Origin: Runella rosea
Lineage (GTDB): Bacteria; Bacteroidota; Bacteroidia; Cytophagales; Spirosomataceae
Direction of reading: 5' to 3'
DNA length: 64,000 nt
Assembly (NCBI RefSeq): GCF_003325355.1
Contig: NZ_CP030850.1
Location: forward strand, 3,844,001 to 3,908,000
The translations under genes were made by a program, and so were the position numbers. Each line of letters starts with the position of its first letter. The first letter of the stretch is position 1. Under the pieces are notes generated by a model, which was not told the origin of the DNA, did not search any database, and worked only from the letters and a program-made list of their open reading frames with translations. Below are positions 8,727-16,777 of the stretch, piece after piece.

Positions 8727-9380
8727 TTATTTTACCAAAAGATTTTTTGCAACTTCATGACTGACAAACAACGTACGTACATTGTCAATCAAAACGCTTA
8801 CTGATTTATCAAAATCGCTGACTTCATTCACTTTCAGTTGACAACCGAGGGTGAGGCCCGCTTTGTCTAAATGCTGCAAAAACGCGGGGGAATGTTCTGA
8901 TACTCCCGTCATAACCACGGTAGTTCCTTCCACAATTTCCGAAAGTTTACGGTAAATAAAACGGGGCATTTCGCCCGCCGCGTTAGGGATTGGATCGCCG
9001 TGGGGGTCAAACTTGGGATACCCCAAAAAAGCGTCTAATTTTTCAATCAGGCGCTCCGAGCGTATATGCTCTAGTTCTTCGGCAATCACGTGTACTTCGT
9101 CCCAGCCAAACTGAAGTTTTTCGGCCAAAAAAACCTCCCAAAGACGGTGCTTCCGAATGACCAGCAACGCAAGCCGCTCACCTTCTTCGGTCAAGGTGAC
9201 ACCTCGGTATTTTTGATAATTGATCAATCCTTTCTCTGCCAACCGCTTAAGCATGTCTGAAACCGACGCCGCTCGCGTATTGGTACTGTCGGCCAGAGCG
9301 TTGGTTGAGACACCTTCCTTAGCCCCGATTGACAGGTAAAAGATGGTCTTGAGGTAATTTTCTTCCGTGAATGAATACAA
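8727..9380 (-). CDS. DtxR/MntR-family metal-responsive regulator
   Basis: This 217-residue protein has the three-part layout of DtxR/MntR repressors: an N-terminal winged helix (FTEENYLKTIFYLSIGAKEG ... RAASVSDMLKRLAEKGLINY), a metal-binding dimerisation domain (HRLWEVFLAEKLQF, EELEHIRSERLIEKLDAFLG, DPHGDPIP), and a C-terminal FeoA/SH3-like domain from about residue 145. It lies divergent from an Nramp transporter gene, so Mn2+-dependent repression of mntH is the likely job; Fe2+ cannot be excluded. The TTG start at 9380 is chosen because TEENYLK begins right after it, as in relatives, and the nearby ATG at 9390 reads into a stop. A 9-bp inverted repeat (9389-9397/9406-9414) lies directly upstream. 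Confidence 0.88.
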   Translation of the reverse strand: MYSFTEENYLKTIFYLSIGAKEGVSTNALADSTNTRAASVSDMLKRLAEKGLINYQKYRGVTLTEEGERLALLVIRKHRLWEVFLAEKLQFGWDEVHVIAEELEHIRSERLIEKLDAFLGYPKFDPHGDPIPNAAGEMPRFIYRKLSEIVEGTTVVMTGVSEHSPAFLQHLDKAGLTLGCQLKVNEVSDFDKSVSVLIDNVRTLFVSHEVAKNLLVK

Positions 9381-9530
9381 GACTTTACATTTTGTTTCAA
9401 CAAAAAAACAAAATTTAGCTCACTTTTCTGCACTCAGCATTTCAATATCTCTGATAAAGCCTTGAATTTCAGTGAAAAATACTTGACAACTTTCATCAAA
9501 AAAGAAAATTTAGAAACGATAAATAAAAAA

Positions 9531-9546
9531 TTTAGACCAATCTAAA
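9531..9546. promoter_or_regulatory. Probable metal-repressor operator in the regulator-mntH gap
   Basis: A palindrome TTTAGA-CCAA-TCTAAA lies 20 bp upstream of the mntH -7 box, over the -33 region, between a DtxR/MntR gene and its expected target. The position suits repression. A lone TTTAGA half-site lies about 20 bp further upstream. Confidence 0.6.
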
Positions 9547-9565
9547 AAAAATATTTGAAAACCCT

Positions 9566-9573
9566 TATATTTG
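9566..9573 (+). promoter_or_regulatory. -7 box of mntH
   Basis: TATATTTG matches TAnnTTTG. The -33 region has no good TTG and is occupied by the palindrome at 9531-9546. The transcript would have a leader of about 90 nt holding a 12-codon reading frame and a hairpin. Confidence 0.55.
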
Positions 9574-9595
9574 TATTGTCTATTATTAACAAGCC

Positions 9596-9634
9596 ATGAA
9601 AACACCTCGGTGGCACAGCTATTTTGAGTACTAA
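9596..9634 (+). CDS. Possible 12-codon leader peptide upstream of mntH
   Basis: An ATG at 9596 opens a short frame, MKTPRWHSYFEY, that stops at 9632-9634, about 30 nt before the mntH ATG. Its codons cover the left arm and most of the loop of the hairpin at 9609-9647, so its translation could change that structure. I recognise no known leader peptide; it may be chance. Confidence 0.3.
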   Translation: MKTPRWHSYFEY

Positions 9635-9647
9635 ATGCTGTGCCGCC
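9609..9647 (+). promoter_or_regulatory. Hairpin in the mntH leader
   Basis: GGTGGCACAGC (9609-9619) pairs with GCTGTGCCGCC (9637-9647) over 11 bp with one G-U pair and a 17-nt loop. No T-run follows, so it is not a simple terminator. It ends 18 nt before the mntH ATG and could affect ribosome access. Confidence 0.5.
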
Positions 9648-9665
9648 ACAAAACGAACGAAAACA

Positions 9666-10991
9666 ATGAAATTAATACTGTCTACCCAAAATATGCCTCT
9701 CGACCGCCAATCTCTTTCTGAAACCAACGCGAGCATTGCCGTACACACAAAAGGCAGTTTTTGGAAAAAAATGTCGGCCTACATTGGGCCAGGTTTAATG
9801 GTTGCCGTTGGATATATGGACCCCGGAAACTGGGCGACCGACATCGCAGGAGGAGCGCGCTTTGGCTACACGCTATTGTCCGTTATTCTGATATCCAATC
9901 TCTTTGCCATGCTTCTGCAACATTTATCGCTCAAGCTGGGTATTGCCACTGGTATGGATTTGGCGCAGGCTTGCCGCGCTTATTTTCCCAAAAAAGTAGC
10001 CCTCGTTTTGTGGGCCTTGGCCGAAATAGCCATTACGGCCTGTGATTTGGCCGAAGTTTTAGGCTCCGCTATTGCCCTCAATTTGCTATTTCATATTCCT
10101 TTATCGGTGGGAGTAGTCATTACTACGTTGGATGTATTGCTGATTTTATATTTTCAGAATAAAGGGTTCCGAATCATTGAAAGCATTGTGGGTGGGCTGA
10201 TTGGCGTCGTATTGATGTGTTTTGTGTACGAAGTCATCGTTTCTCACCCCGAATGGAGCCAAGTAGCGGGTGGATTGATTCCGCAAAAAGAAGTGATTAC
10301 TAACCCCGGGATGTTGTACGTAGCCATTGGTATTTTGGGCGCTACGGTGATGCCGCATAACTTATATTTACACTCTAGCATTATCCAAACCCGCGCCTAC
10401 GCACGCACGGATGAAGGGCGCAAATCGGCCATTCGTTATGCCACTATCGACTCAACGGCATCGCTTGGCATTGCGTTTTTTATCAACGCAGCCATTTTGA
10501 TTTTGGCGGCGGCTACTTTTCATACCAGTGGAAACCAACAAGTAGCCGACATTACCGACGCCCATCACCTCCTCGACCCGCTTCTGGGCAGTCGATGGGC
10601 CAGCGTATTGTTTGCCGTGGCTTTGTTGGCCGCCGGACAAAACGCCACCATCACGGGCACCATGGCGGGGCAGATTGTGATGGAAGGTTTTTTGAATCTG
10701 CAAATGAAACCGTGGCTTCGCCAACTCATCACTCGGCTGATTGCAATTGTTCCCGCGCTGTTTGTTGCTATCCAATACGGCGAACATGGCACGAGCGAAC
10801 TGCTTGTTTTCAGTCAAGTAATTCTCTCCATCCAATTGAGCTTTGCCGTGATTCCCCTGATTATTTTCACCAACAAACGCGACTGGATGGGTCGTTTTGT
10901 CAACTCTCGTTTACTTTCTACGGTTAGTTGGGTGATTGCCGCCATCATTGTAGTGCTGAATCTATATTTATTGATAGATACTTTCACTTAG
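9666..10991 (+). CDS. mntH: Nramp-family divalent metal transporter, MntH-like
   Basis: This 441-residue, 11-span inner-membrane protein imports Mn2+ (and often Fe2+) with protons. Metal-site residues are intact: DPGN at 52-55 in span 1 (GYMDPGNWATDI) and Ala226/Met229 in the span 6 motif ATVMPHNLYLHS. I start it at the ATG at 9666; a frame from the TTG at 9624 would run through the leader hairpin. It is divergent from the DtxR/MntR gene with a palindrome between them, so it is probably repressed when metal is plentiful. The leader has a hairpin and a short reading frame, which may add translational control. Confidence 0.93.
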   Translation: MKLILSTQNMPLDRQSLSETNASIAVHTKGSFWKKMSAYIGPGLMVAVGYMDPGNWATDIAGGARFGYTLLSVILISNLFAMLLQHLSLKLGIATGMDLAQACRAYFPKKVALVLWALAEIAITACDLAEVLGSAIALNLLFHIPLSVGVVITTLDVLLILYFQNKGFRIIESIVGGLIGVVLMCFVYEVIVSHPEWSQVAGGLIPQKEVITNPGMLYVAIGILGATVMPHNLYLHSSIIQTRAYARTDEGRKSAIRYATIDSTASLGIAFFINAAILILAAATFHTSGNQQVADITDAHHLLDPLLGSRWASVLFAVALLAAGQNATITGTMAGQIVMEGFLNLQMKPWLRQLITRLIAIVPALFVAIQYGEHGTSELLVFSQVILSIQLSFAVIPLIIFTNKRDWMGRFVNSRLLSTVSWVIAAIIVVLNLYLLIDTFT

Positions 10992-11064
10992 GACCCGTTT
11001 TGCGTAAAAGACATACGTTTAACGTGCCTAAAGCTTAGCTCAACTACCAAAATACCTTAAAAAA

Positions 11065-11111
11065 TACCTGAATTCCGGTATTGTGGCCTACTATATAAAC
11101 ACAGATATTTG
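11065..11111 (+). promoter_or_regulatory. Palindrome plus promoter of the SGNH-like lipoprotein gene
   Basis: The near-perfect palindrome TACCTGAATTCCGGTA (11065-11080) abuts a TTG (11081-11083). Twenty nt later comes GATATTTG (11104-11111), a TAnnTTTG-like -7 box. The same arrangement with one change in the palindrome occurs on the minus strand at 25241-25287. Confidence 0.5.
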
Positions 11112-11198
11112 CACCGACAAAGCCGATTTCAAATAGATAAAAAAATACCTATTAACAGCCTTCTATTTTTGACTTTTCCAGCACTTATCTATCTCGCC

Positions 11199-12605
11199 AT
11201 GAAAAAAAAACCTTTTGTTTCATTGGTGTTGGCCTCTATTTTAACCGAATTTATTGCCTGCACCTCCAACATTGACCTGTCTATTATCAATTCCGACGCT
11301 CCATTGATTGAGGCTATCAAAGCAGAAAATAGCTGGTTGGGATTGAGCAATGTAGGAAACACCACCATCCGCGTAAGACCTGATACGGAGGTATTGCCCG
11401 AAAAACCCGCGAAAGCGCCCGATTTGAGTAAAATTCAGAAAGAAGCGGGTAAGTTTCGACTGGTCTCGGTGGGCGGGGCACTGTCGGCGGGATTTCGTGA
11501 CGGTGGCCTGTATCGAGAAGGGCAACTGACTGCCTTCCCTAATTTGGTTGCTCGACAAATGGGCGTATCGTTTGTGCAACCGCTGTTTTCGGAGGCAGAA
11601 GGCAATGGTACGGGTTACAAGACCGTGGCGGGCACAGCAGGACCCTTGGTAAAATTCAACATGGTAACCAATAATCTAGGGGTAATTCAGCGCAACGGGG
11701 AAACGGCCTACACGGATTTTGGAGATAAAGACAAAGTGGAAATCGATCAGATGGCTTTTCCGGAGATACCAAAAGGATTACAATATTACCACTTAATCAA
11801 TCCAAAAAACAAGAGTTATAAATATATTGACCAGGTGGTAAATGAAGCAATAAAAAGTAGACACAATACCCCTTCAAGATGGGTAGAGGCACAAAATGCT
11901 GATTTATTTATTATCGAACTTGGATCGGATGACACTTACTTTGCCATATCAGCAGGGGGTGGTTCCATTTCAGGCAGTCAGGGTTTAGTGGCAACCTCAC
12001 CTGAATTCCTTTTGATAAAATCTTTAACCGATAAGAAAAATAAAGCAGTGCTCCTCAATGTCCCTAACTTACTTGAAGTTCCTTACTTTCAACAAATTAG
12101 TGAAGAAAAAATTAAAAAGTCCGGACTTGAGCTGTTAATACAGACAAACTTGGGTTCAAATAATTATCGGCCTTATAATGCTTCCGTTGACAGAATAATC
12201 ATTAATGATAAAACCGGCCAATTGTTTAATGGAGGAATAAAGGGAGTTGTAAAATTACAGGATGAAGATGTTATTTCGGAAGCTTATTCAGATCCTGAGA
12301 TTACGATGGTATCTCCTGAAAGTTATAACACCTTCGAAATAGAACGCCAAGCGCAATTGCTTAATTTACCTGTAGTTGATATATACAGCCTTTATAAACG
12401 GATTTTGGCAGGTAATTATGTCACAGATGATGGAGTCGCTGTGAGCCCGGCTTGGCCTAAAAACGGTAATTTCTTCTCAGCAGATGGCATTTACCCTACG
12501 GCTTTCGGGCAGGCCGTCATTGCCAATGAGGTCATCAAAACCCTCAATCGGCATTACGGCTTGGAAATACCGCTTCTCCAAACCCGCTTTTTTGTAGGAA
12601 AATAA
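11199..12605 (+). CDS. SGNH/GDSL-hydrolase-like lipoprotein lacking catalytic residues
   Basis: This 468-residue lipoprotein starts at the ATG at 11199 (MKKKPFVSLVLASILTEFIAC, with a cysteine at the lipobox). Its layout resembles Bacteroidota SGNH/GDSL esterases: block I near residue 90 (VSVGGALSAGFRDGGLYREG), block III (IIELGSDDTYFAI) and block V near the end (DGIYPTAFGQAVIANEV). Compared with the usual GGSLT, GNND and DGxHP, the nucleophile Ser is Ala, the oxyanion Asn is Ser and the His is Tyr, so hydrolysis is unlikely. The middle of the gene (about 11760-12450) is more AT-rich than its ends. A binding or scaffold role is inference. Confidence 0.7.
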   Translation: MKKKPFVSLVLASILTEFIACTSNIDLSIINSDAPLIEAIKAENSWLGLSNVGNTTIRVRPDTEVLPEKPAKAPDLSKIQKEAGKFRLVSVGGALSAGFRDGGLYREGQLTAFPNLVARQMGVSFVQPLFSEAEGNGTGYKTVAGTAGPLVKFNMVTNNLGVIQRNGETAYTDFGDKDKVEIDQMAFPEIPKGLQYYHLINPKNKSYKYIDQVVNEAIKSRHNTPSRWVEAQNADLFIIELGSDDTYFAISAGGGSISGSQGLVATSPEFLLIKSLTDKKNKAVLLNVPNLLEVPYFQQISEEKIKKSGLELLIQTNLGSNNYRPYNASVDRIIINDKTGQLFNGGIKGVVKLQDEDVISEAYSDPEITMVSPESYNTFEIERQAQLLNLPVVDIYSLYKRILAGNYVTDDGVAVSPAWPKNGNFFSADGIYPTAFGQAVIANEVIKTLNRHYGLEIPLLQTRFFVGK

Positions 12606-12641
12606 AAATAGGCCGTAATCTTTTCCTTCTTCCAACTTTTC

Positions 12642-12674
12642 AAACCCGTAATCGCCAACCGATTACGGGTTTTT
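12642..12674 (+). terminator. Terminator after the SGNH-like gene
   Basis: A perfect 13-bp stem (AAACCCGTAATCG paired with CGATTACGGGTTT) with a 5-nt loop ends in a T-run. Confidence 0.88.
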
Positions 12675-12798
12675 AATTGCTTCTCCCCGATTATTGCATC
12701 AATAAGATGCCCGATTTCTCCATTCAGCAAAGCACAGGACAGTGTAGAAATCGACTTATCTTTCCTTTATTCCTTAAATCAATCTATTGTTACACCCC

Positions 12799-15501
12799 AT
12801 GAAATATTTGTTCGGCTTATTGTGGTTCTTTTCGACGATTGCATTCGCCCAAACTTCTCCTCTGCGCGTAGAGCAGCCGCGCGTCGAATATAAAACCAAC
12901 CCCATCGGTATTGATGTAGCGTTGCCGCGCTTTAGCTGGAAACTCATTTCGTCGCAGCGCAATACGATGCAAAAATCGTATCAATTACAAGTCGCCAAAG
13001 ACGCAAAATTCTCCAAAAAATCAACGATTTGGAATTCAGGCGACATCCCTTCTGACGCCTCTCATCTGGTTGATTACCAAGGCCCAACCCTGCAATCTCG
13101 GCAACGGTATTTTTGGAAAGTAAAAGTGACGGATAACTTAGGAAATGTTGCAGAATCGGCGGTGCAGTATTTTGAAATGGGACTTATGAATTCCGCTGAT
13201 TGGCAAGCCCAGTGGATTGAACCCGAAAAAGAAGGCTTTGACGTTAAAAAACAGCAGCCCGCACCTCTCATTCGCAAAGAATTTACCACTAAATCCAAAG
13301 GAAAAATAGCATCCGCCCGGCTATACTTAACGGGTCGTGGACTCCCCGAAATGTACATCAACGGGCAGCGCGTAGGCCAAGACGTACTTGTACCTGGCTG
13401 GACGGCCTACCAAGCGCGTATTCAGTATTTTACGTATGATGTGACCAATCAAGTACAATCGGGCAAAAACGCCATTGGCGCAATGCTCGGCGATGGCTGG
13501 TACCGTGGAAATTTGGTGTGGGAAAACAACCGCAATCTTTGGGGAACGCGGGTGGCGCTGCTGGCGCAACTCGTTGTAAAGTACACCGACGGCAGCGAAC
13601 AAATCATCGGAACGGATGAATCATGGAAAGCAACTACCGACGGGCCCATCCGCGAAAATGACCTTTATAACGGCGAAACCTACGACGCTCGCCTCGAAAA
13701 AAACGGCTGGGCATCCGTAGGTTTTGACGCGTCGACTTGGTGGAATGTAAAACTCGGCAACTACCCCAAAGATAATTTAGTGGCTCCCGCTGGTCCACCC
13801 GTACGTAGAATTGAAGAAATCAAACCCCTCAAAATCTTCAAAACACCCGCGGGAGAAACCGTACTTGATTTTGGACAAAACATGGTTGGGTGGGTAAAAA
13901 TAAAGGTAAAAGGTGACGCAGGAACCAAAATCCGCGTGACCCACGCCGAAGTGCTTGACCAAAAAGGCAACTTTTATACCGCCAATCTCCGCCATGCCAA
14001 ATGTGAGTTGAATTATACCCTCAAAGGCGGGGTTAATGAAACCTACGAACCCCATTTTACCTTTATGGGCTTTCGCTACGTACGGCTAGAAGGATGGCCT
14101 GGCGAGCCCGCCCCAGATGATGTTACGGGCGTCGTGATTCATTCAGACGTTCCTATTTCGGGAACTTTCGAATCTTCCAAACCACTTGTTAATCAACTTC
14201 ATAAAAACATTGTATGGAGTCAGCGTGGCAATTTTGTCGATGTTCCTACCGATTGTCCTCAACGCGATGAACGTCTCGGTTGGACTGGCGACGCTCAGGC
14301 TTTTGCGCGTACGGCTACTTTCAACCGAGAAGTGGCGAGCTTCTTTACAAAATGGCTCCGCGACGTAGCCATTGACCAAAAGCCCAATGGCGGAGTGCCG
14401 CACATTGTCCCTGATTTGCTCCAACGCGATAATCCTGATGGTATCAAATCATCAGCAGGTTGGGCCGACGTAGCCACCATCGTACCGTGGACGATGTATG
14501 AAGTATACGGCGACCGTCGTTTGCTCGAAACCCAGTACGAAAGCATGAAAAAGTGGGTAGAGTATATCCGCAAAAATGCGGGGGATAAATTGCTTTGGAG
14601 CAACGGTGAACATTTCGGCGATTGGCTTTCGTATCGCGGAAATGCTCAAATAGGCGAACCCGTAACCGACAATGATTTTATCGCAACGGCTTTTTTTGCG
14701 CATTCGGCTCACTTGACCTCCAAAGCTGCCCTAGCCCTCGGAAAAGCCACCGATGCCGTGCTGTACGGGGAATTGTACAATAATATTAAAAAAGCATTTC
14801 TTGAGGAATATATGTCGCCAAGCGGTCGATTGGTGTGTAATACCCAAACTGCCTATGTATTGGCATTGCATTTTGACCTGCTGCCCGAAAACATGCGCCC
14901 CCAAGCCGCTGAACGGCTGGTGCAGGACATCAAAAACCACGGCAATCACCTCACAACAGGGTTTTTAGGCACCCCCTACCTCTGTCATGTTCTTACACGT
15001 TTCGGTAAAAATGAAATCGCTTATGCGTTGTTGAATCAAGAAACCTACCCTTCGTGGCTCTATCCCGTCAAGATGGGAGCAACCACGATTTGGGAGCGCT
15101 GGGACGGCATCAAACCAGACGGCAGTTTTCAGGATGTGAGCATGAATTCTTACAATCACTACGCTTACGGAGCCATCGGCGACTGGATGTATAGAAATAT
15201 ACTGGGCATCGACTTGATAGACAACGGTTTCAAAAAATTCCTGATTGCCCCCAAACCCGGCGGCGGTTTTACGTATGCAAAAGGGTCGTACGAAAGCCCT
15301 TACGGAACCATTTCGTCGGCATGGGAACAAAAAGACGGAAAAACAACGCTGAAAGTAAGCGTGCCTGCCAACTCAAAAGCCCTTATTTTACTACCTAACG
15401 CGAGCGTTGACAAGGTAAATCAGGCCGCAAAATCGCAAAGTCTTAAAGTAACAGCCCAAGGCATTGAAGCGGGCTCTGGAGAGTATGTATTTGAATGGTA
15501 A
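12799..15501 (+). CDS. Secreted alpha-L-rhamnosidase (GH78)
   Basis: This 900-residue enzyme should release terminal alpha-L-rhamnose from glycosides or polysaccharides. A signal peptide (MKYLFGLLWFFSTIAFAQ) supports the ATG at 12799 over the TTG at 12787. Domain order matches GH78: N-terminal beta-sandwiches with NPIGIDVALPRFSWKL, a rhamnosidase-N-like region (YINGQRVG ... GDGWYRGNLVW), a concanavalin-like part, then the (alpha/alpha)6 catalytic domain with the acidic cluster DVPTDCPQRDERLGWTGDAQ and later GATTIWERWDG, and a C-terminal beta domain. It is not next to a SusC/SusD pair in this window, so it is not clearly part of a polysaccharide utilisation locus. A bidirectional terminator follows. 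Confidence 0.93.
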   Translation: MKYLFGLLWFFSTIAFAQTSPLRVEQPRVEYKTNPIGIDVALPRFSWKLISSQRNTMQKSYQLQVAKDAKFSKKSTIWNSGDIPSDASHLVDYQGPTLQSRQRYFWKVKVTDNLGNVAESAVQYFEMGLMNSADWQAQWIEPEKEGFDVKKQQPAPLIRKEFTTKSKGKIASARLYLTGRGLPEMYINGQRVGQDVLVPGWTAYQARIQYFTYDVTNQVQSGKNAIGAMLGDGWYRGNLVWENNRNLWGTRVALLAQLVVKYTDGSEQIIGTDESWKATTDGPIRENDLYNGETYDARLEKNGWASVGFDASTWWNVKLGNYPKDNLVAPAGPPVRRIEEIKPLKIFKTPAGETVLDFGQNMVGWVKIKVKGDAGTKIRVTHAEVLDQKGNFYTANLRHAKCELNYTLKGGVNETYEPHFTFMGFRYVRLEGWPGEPAPDDVTGVVIHSDVPISGTFESSKPLVNQLHKNIVWSQRGNFVDVPTDCPQRDERLGWTGDAQAFARTATFNREVASFFTKWLRDVAIDQKPNGGVPHIVPDLLQRDNPDGIKSSAGWADVATIVPWTMYEVYGDRRLLETQYESMKKWVEYIRKNAGDKLLWSNGEHFGDWLSYRGNAQIGEPVTDNDFIATAFFAHSAHLTSKAALALGKATDAVLYGELYNNIKKAFLEEYMSPSGRLVCNTQTAYVLALHFDLLPENMRPQAAERLVQDIKNHGNHLTTGFLGTPYLCHVLTRFGKNEIAYALLNQETYPSWLYPVKMGATTIWERWDGIKPDGSFQDVSMNSYNHYAYGAIGDWMYRNILGIDLIDNGFKKFLIAPKPGGGFTYAKGSYESPYGTISSAWEQKDGKTTLKVSVPANSKALILLPNASVDKVNQAAKSQSLKVTAQGIEAGSGEYVFEW

Positions 15502-15511
15502 TGTTAGTTCG

Positions 15512-15542
15512 GCCTTGGCAAGTTTTAACTACTTGCCAAGGC
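15512..15542. terminator. Bidirectional terminator between rhamnosidase and DUF748 genes
   Basis: A perfect 12-bp stem (GCCTTGGCAAGT with ACTTGCCAAGGC) with a 7-nt loop lies between convergent genes. Confidence 0.8.
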
Positions 15543-15552
15543 ATTTTATGGA

Positions 15553-16704
15553 TTATTTCTTCTCTTGTTCTTTCTCCTTTTTGTTAAAGATTTTCTGGAT
15601 CAGATTCCGCTTATCTTCTTTGTCTACATCTTTTAGTGAATTTAAGCTGATTTGATTATCAACACTCGGTACGAGTGCCCGGATAAAAGCATTCCGGAGC
15701 AGTTCAAAAATGGCATCAATGGTTTTAGTGCGTGGATTTTCGAAACTTCCTTCAATGGCTACTTTGGTAGCCACCTGGTCTTTTTTAGGATTTTCCAGCA
15801 CTTTGGTCACTCCGTCGGCTAGTCCTTCCCACAATTTCTGAAAGAATGCATCCTTTCTATCTTCTGGTCCGAGCACATCCAATTCTTTGATGATGGGTTT
15901 TACATACCCCTTAAATTTCCCGTCTTGGGCCGCGAATTCAGTATAAAGCCCAAAATTTCCTTTATTGACGTCAAAATGCCCGTACACCTTGAAAAAATCA
16001 TTCAGCAATACCAAATTTGAATTCTTGATTTCGGCGTTTAAATCAAAAGTTGGCTCTTCGGCCAAAGGGTTCAATTTCATATTCAGCACCATCTCACCTG
16101 TGTAAGCCACGGCCCGGGCGCTCACGGTTGCGGGCAGGCTGTTGGAATTATCATCCGCGTTGGTCAAGTTTTGGGCCAGCATATACGTCTTCGTTAGAAA
16201 AACGTCCAATTTGGGCGTAGAATTGGGATTTATATAATGAATACTCCCATTTTTAATCTCAAATTTGTTGACTTTAAGCGGCATGAAGTCCTTCAGCAGT
16301 TTCCGAAAATCATTGCTATCTTTCTGAACATCATCCAACTCGGTTTTGTCTTTGGTAAATATCAGTGTGGGCGAATCAAACACCAACTGACCAACCAACG
16401 ACCCTTTCAATAAAGGTGCCCATTCAATAGACAACTCAATATTCTGGGTTTTAAAAAACTCCGTTTGACGCTTTGACTTTTCGTCAAGCTTATTCAAATA
16501 CATTTCGTTGATTTGATACGCTCCTCGGTAGATTGACAAATCAATGTCATCAATATGCCCATAGTAGTCGGGCATGGTTGCCAAGCTTTTGTTGGCATAA
16601 CGAAGAATAAAGAACGGAAGCAGAAGCCGAATCAGCATTAAAACGCCGACGGCAATGGTTATTATTCTGATTTTTTTATTTCTGAAAGGATTTCCAAAGG
16701 CCAT
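15553..16704 (-). CDS. DUF748-family membrane-anchored protein
   Basis: This 383-residue protein has one N-terminal membrane span (residues 12-34, IRIITIAVGVLMLIRLLLPFF) and a large periplasmic part built of the beta-rich repeats of DUF748/AsmA-like proteins: LVFDSPTLIF, FEIKNGSIHYINP, ANLVLLNDFF-type segments and KGYVKPIIKELDVLGP. The C-terminal 40 residues are charged and Lys/Glu-rich. DUF748 proteins are thought to act in the envelope between the two membranes; a precise role is not known. It lies 73 bp downstream of the 1660-residue secreted protein gene on the same strand, with a hairpin in between. The giant neighbour contains a similar YIKPIIKKRPDLV segment, so they may be functionally linked. 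Confidence 0.75.
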   Translation of the reverse strand: MAFGNPFRNKKIRIITIAVGVLMLIRLLLPFFILRYANKSLATMPDYYGHIDDIDLSIYRGAYQINEMYLNKLDEKSKRQTEFFKTQNIELSIEWAPLLKGSLVGQLVFDSPTLIFTKDKTELDDVQKDSNDFRKLLKDFMPLKVNKFEIKNGSIHYINPNSTPKLDVFLTKTYMLAQNLTNADDNSNSLPATVSARAVAYTGEMVLNMKLNPLAEEPTFDLNAEIKNSNLVLLNDFFKVYGHFDVNKGNFGLYTEFAAQDGKFKGYVKPIIKELDVLGPEDRKDAFFQKLWEGLADGVTKVLENPKKDQVATKVAIEGSFENPRTKTIDAIFELLRNAFIRALVPSVDNQISLNSLKDVDKEDKRNLIQKIFNKKEKEQEKK

Positions 16705-16716
16705 TGAATAAGTCGG

Positions 16717-16750
16717 TTAGGTGTGAACATTGTAGAATATTCACACCTAA
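16717..16750. terminator. Hairpin between the giant secreted-protein gene and the DUF748 gene
   Basis: An 11-bp perfect stem (TTAGGTGTGAA with TTCACACCTAA), 12-nt loop, sits in the 73-bp gap. On the minus strand it lacks a downstream T-run, so it may be a processing or stability element rather than a terminator. Confidence 0.45.
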
Positions 16751-16777
16751 AAAACCATGCCCGTTGTGGCGTTTTAT

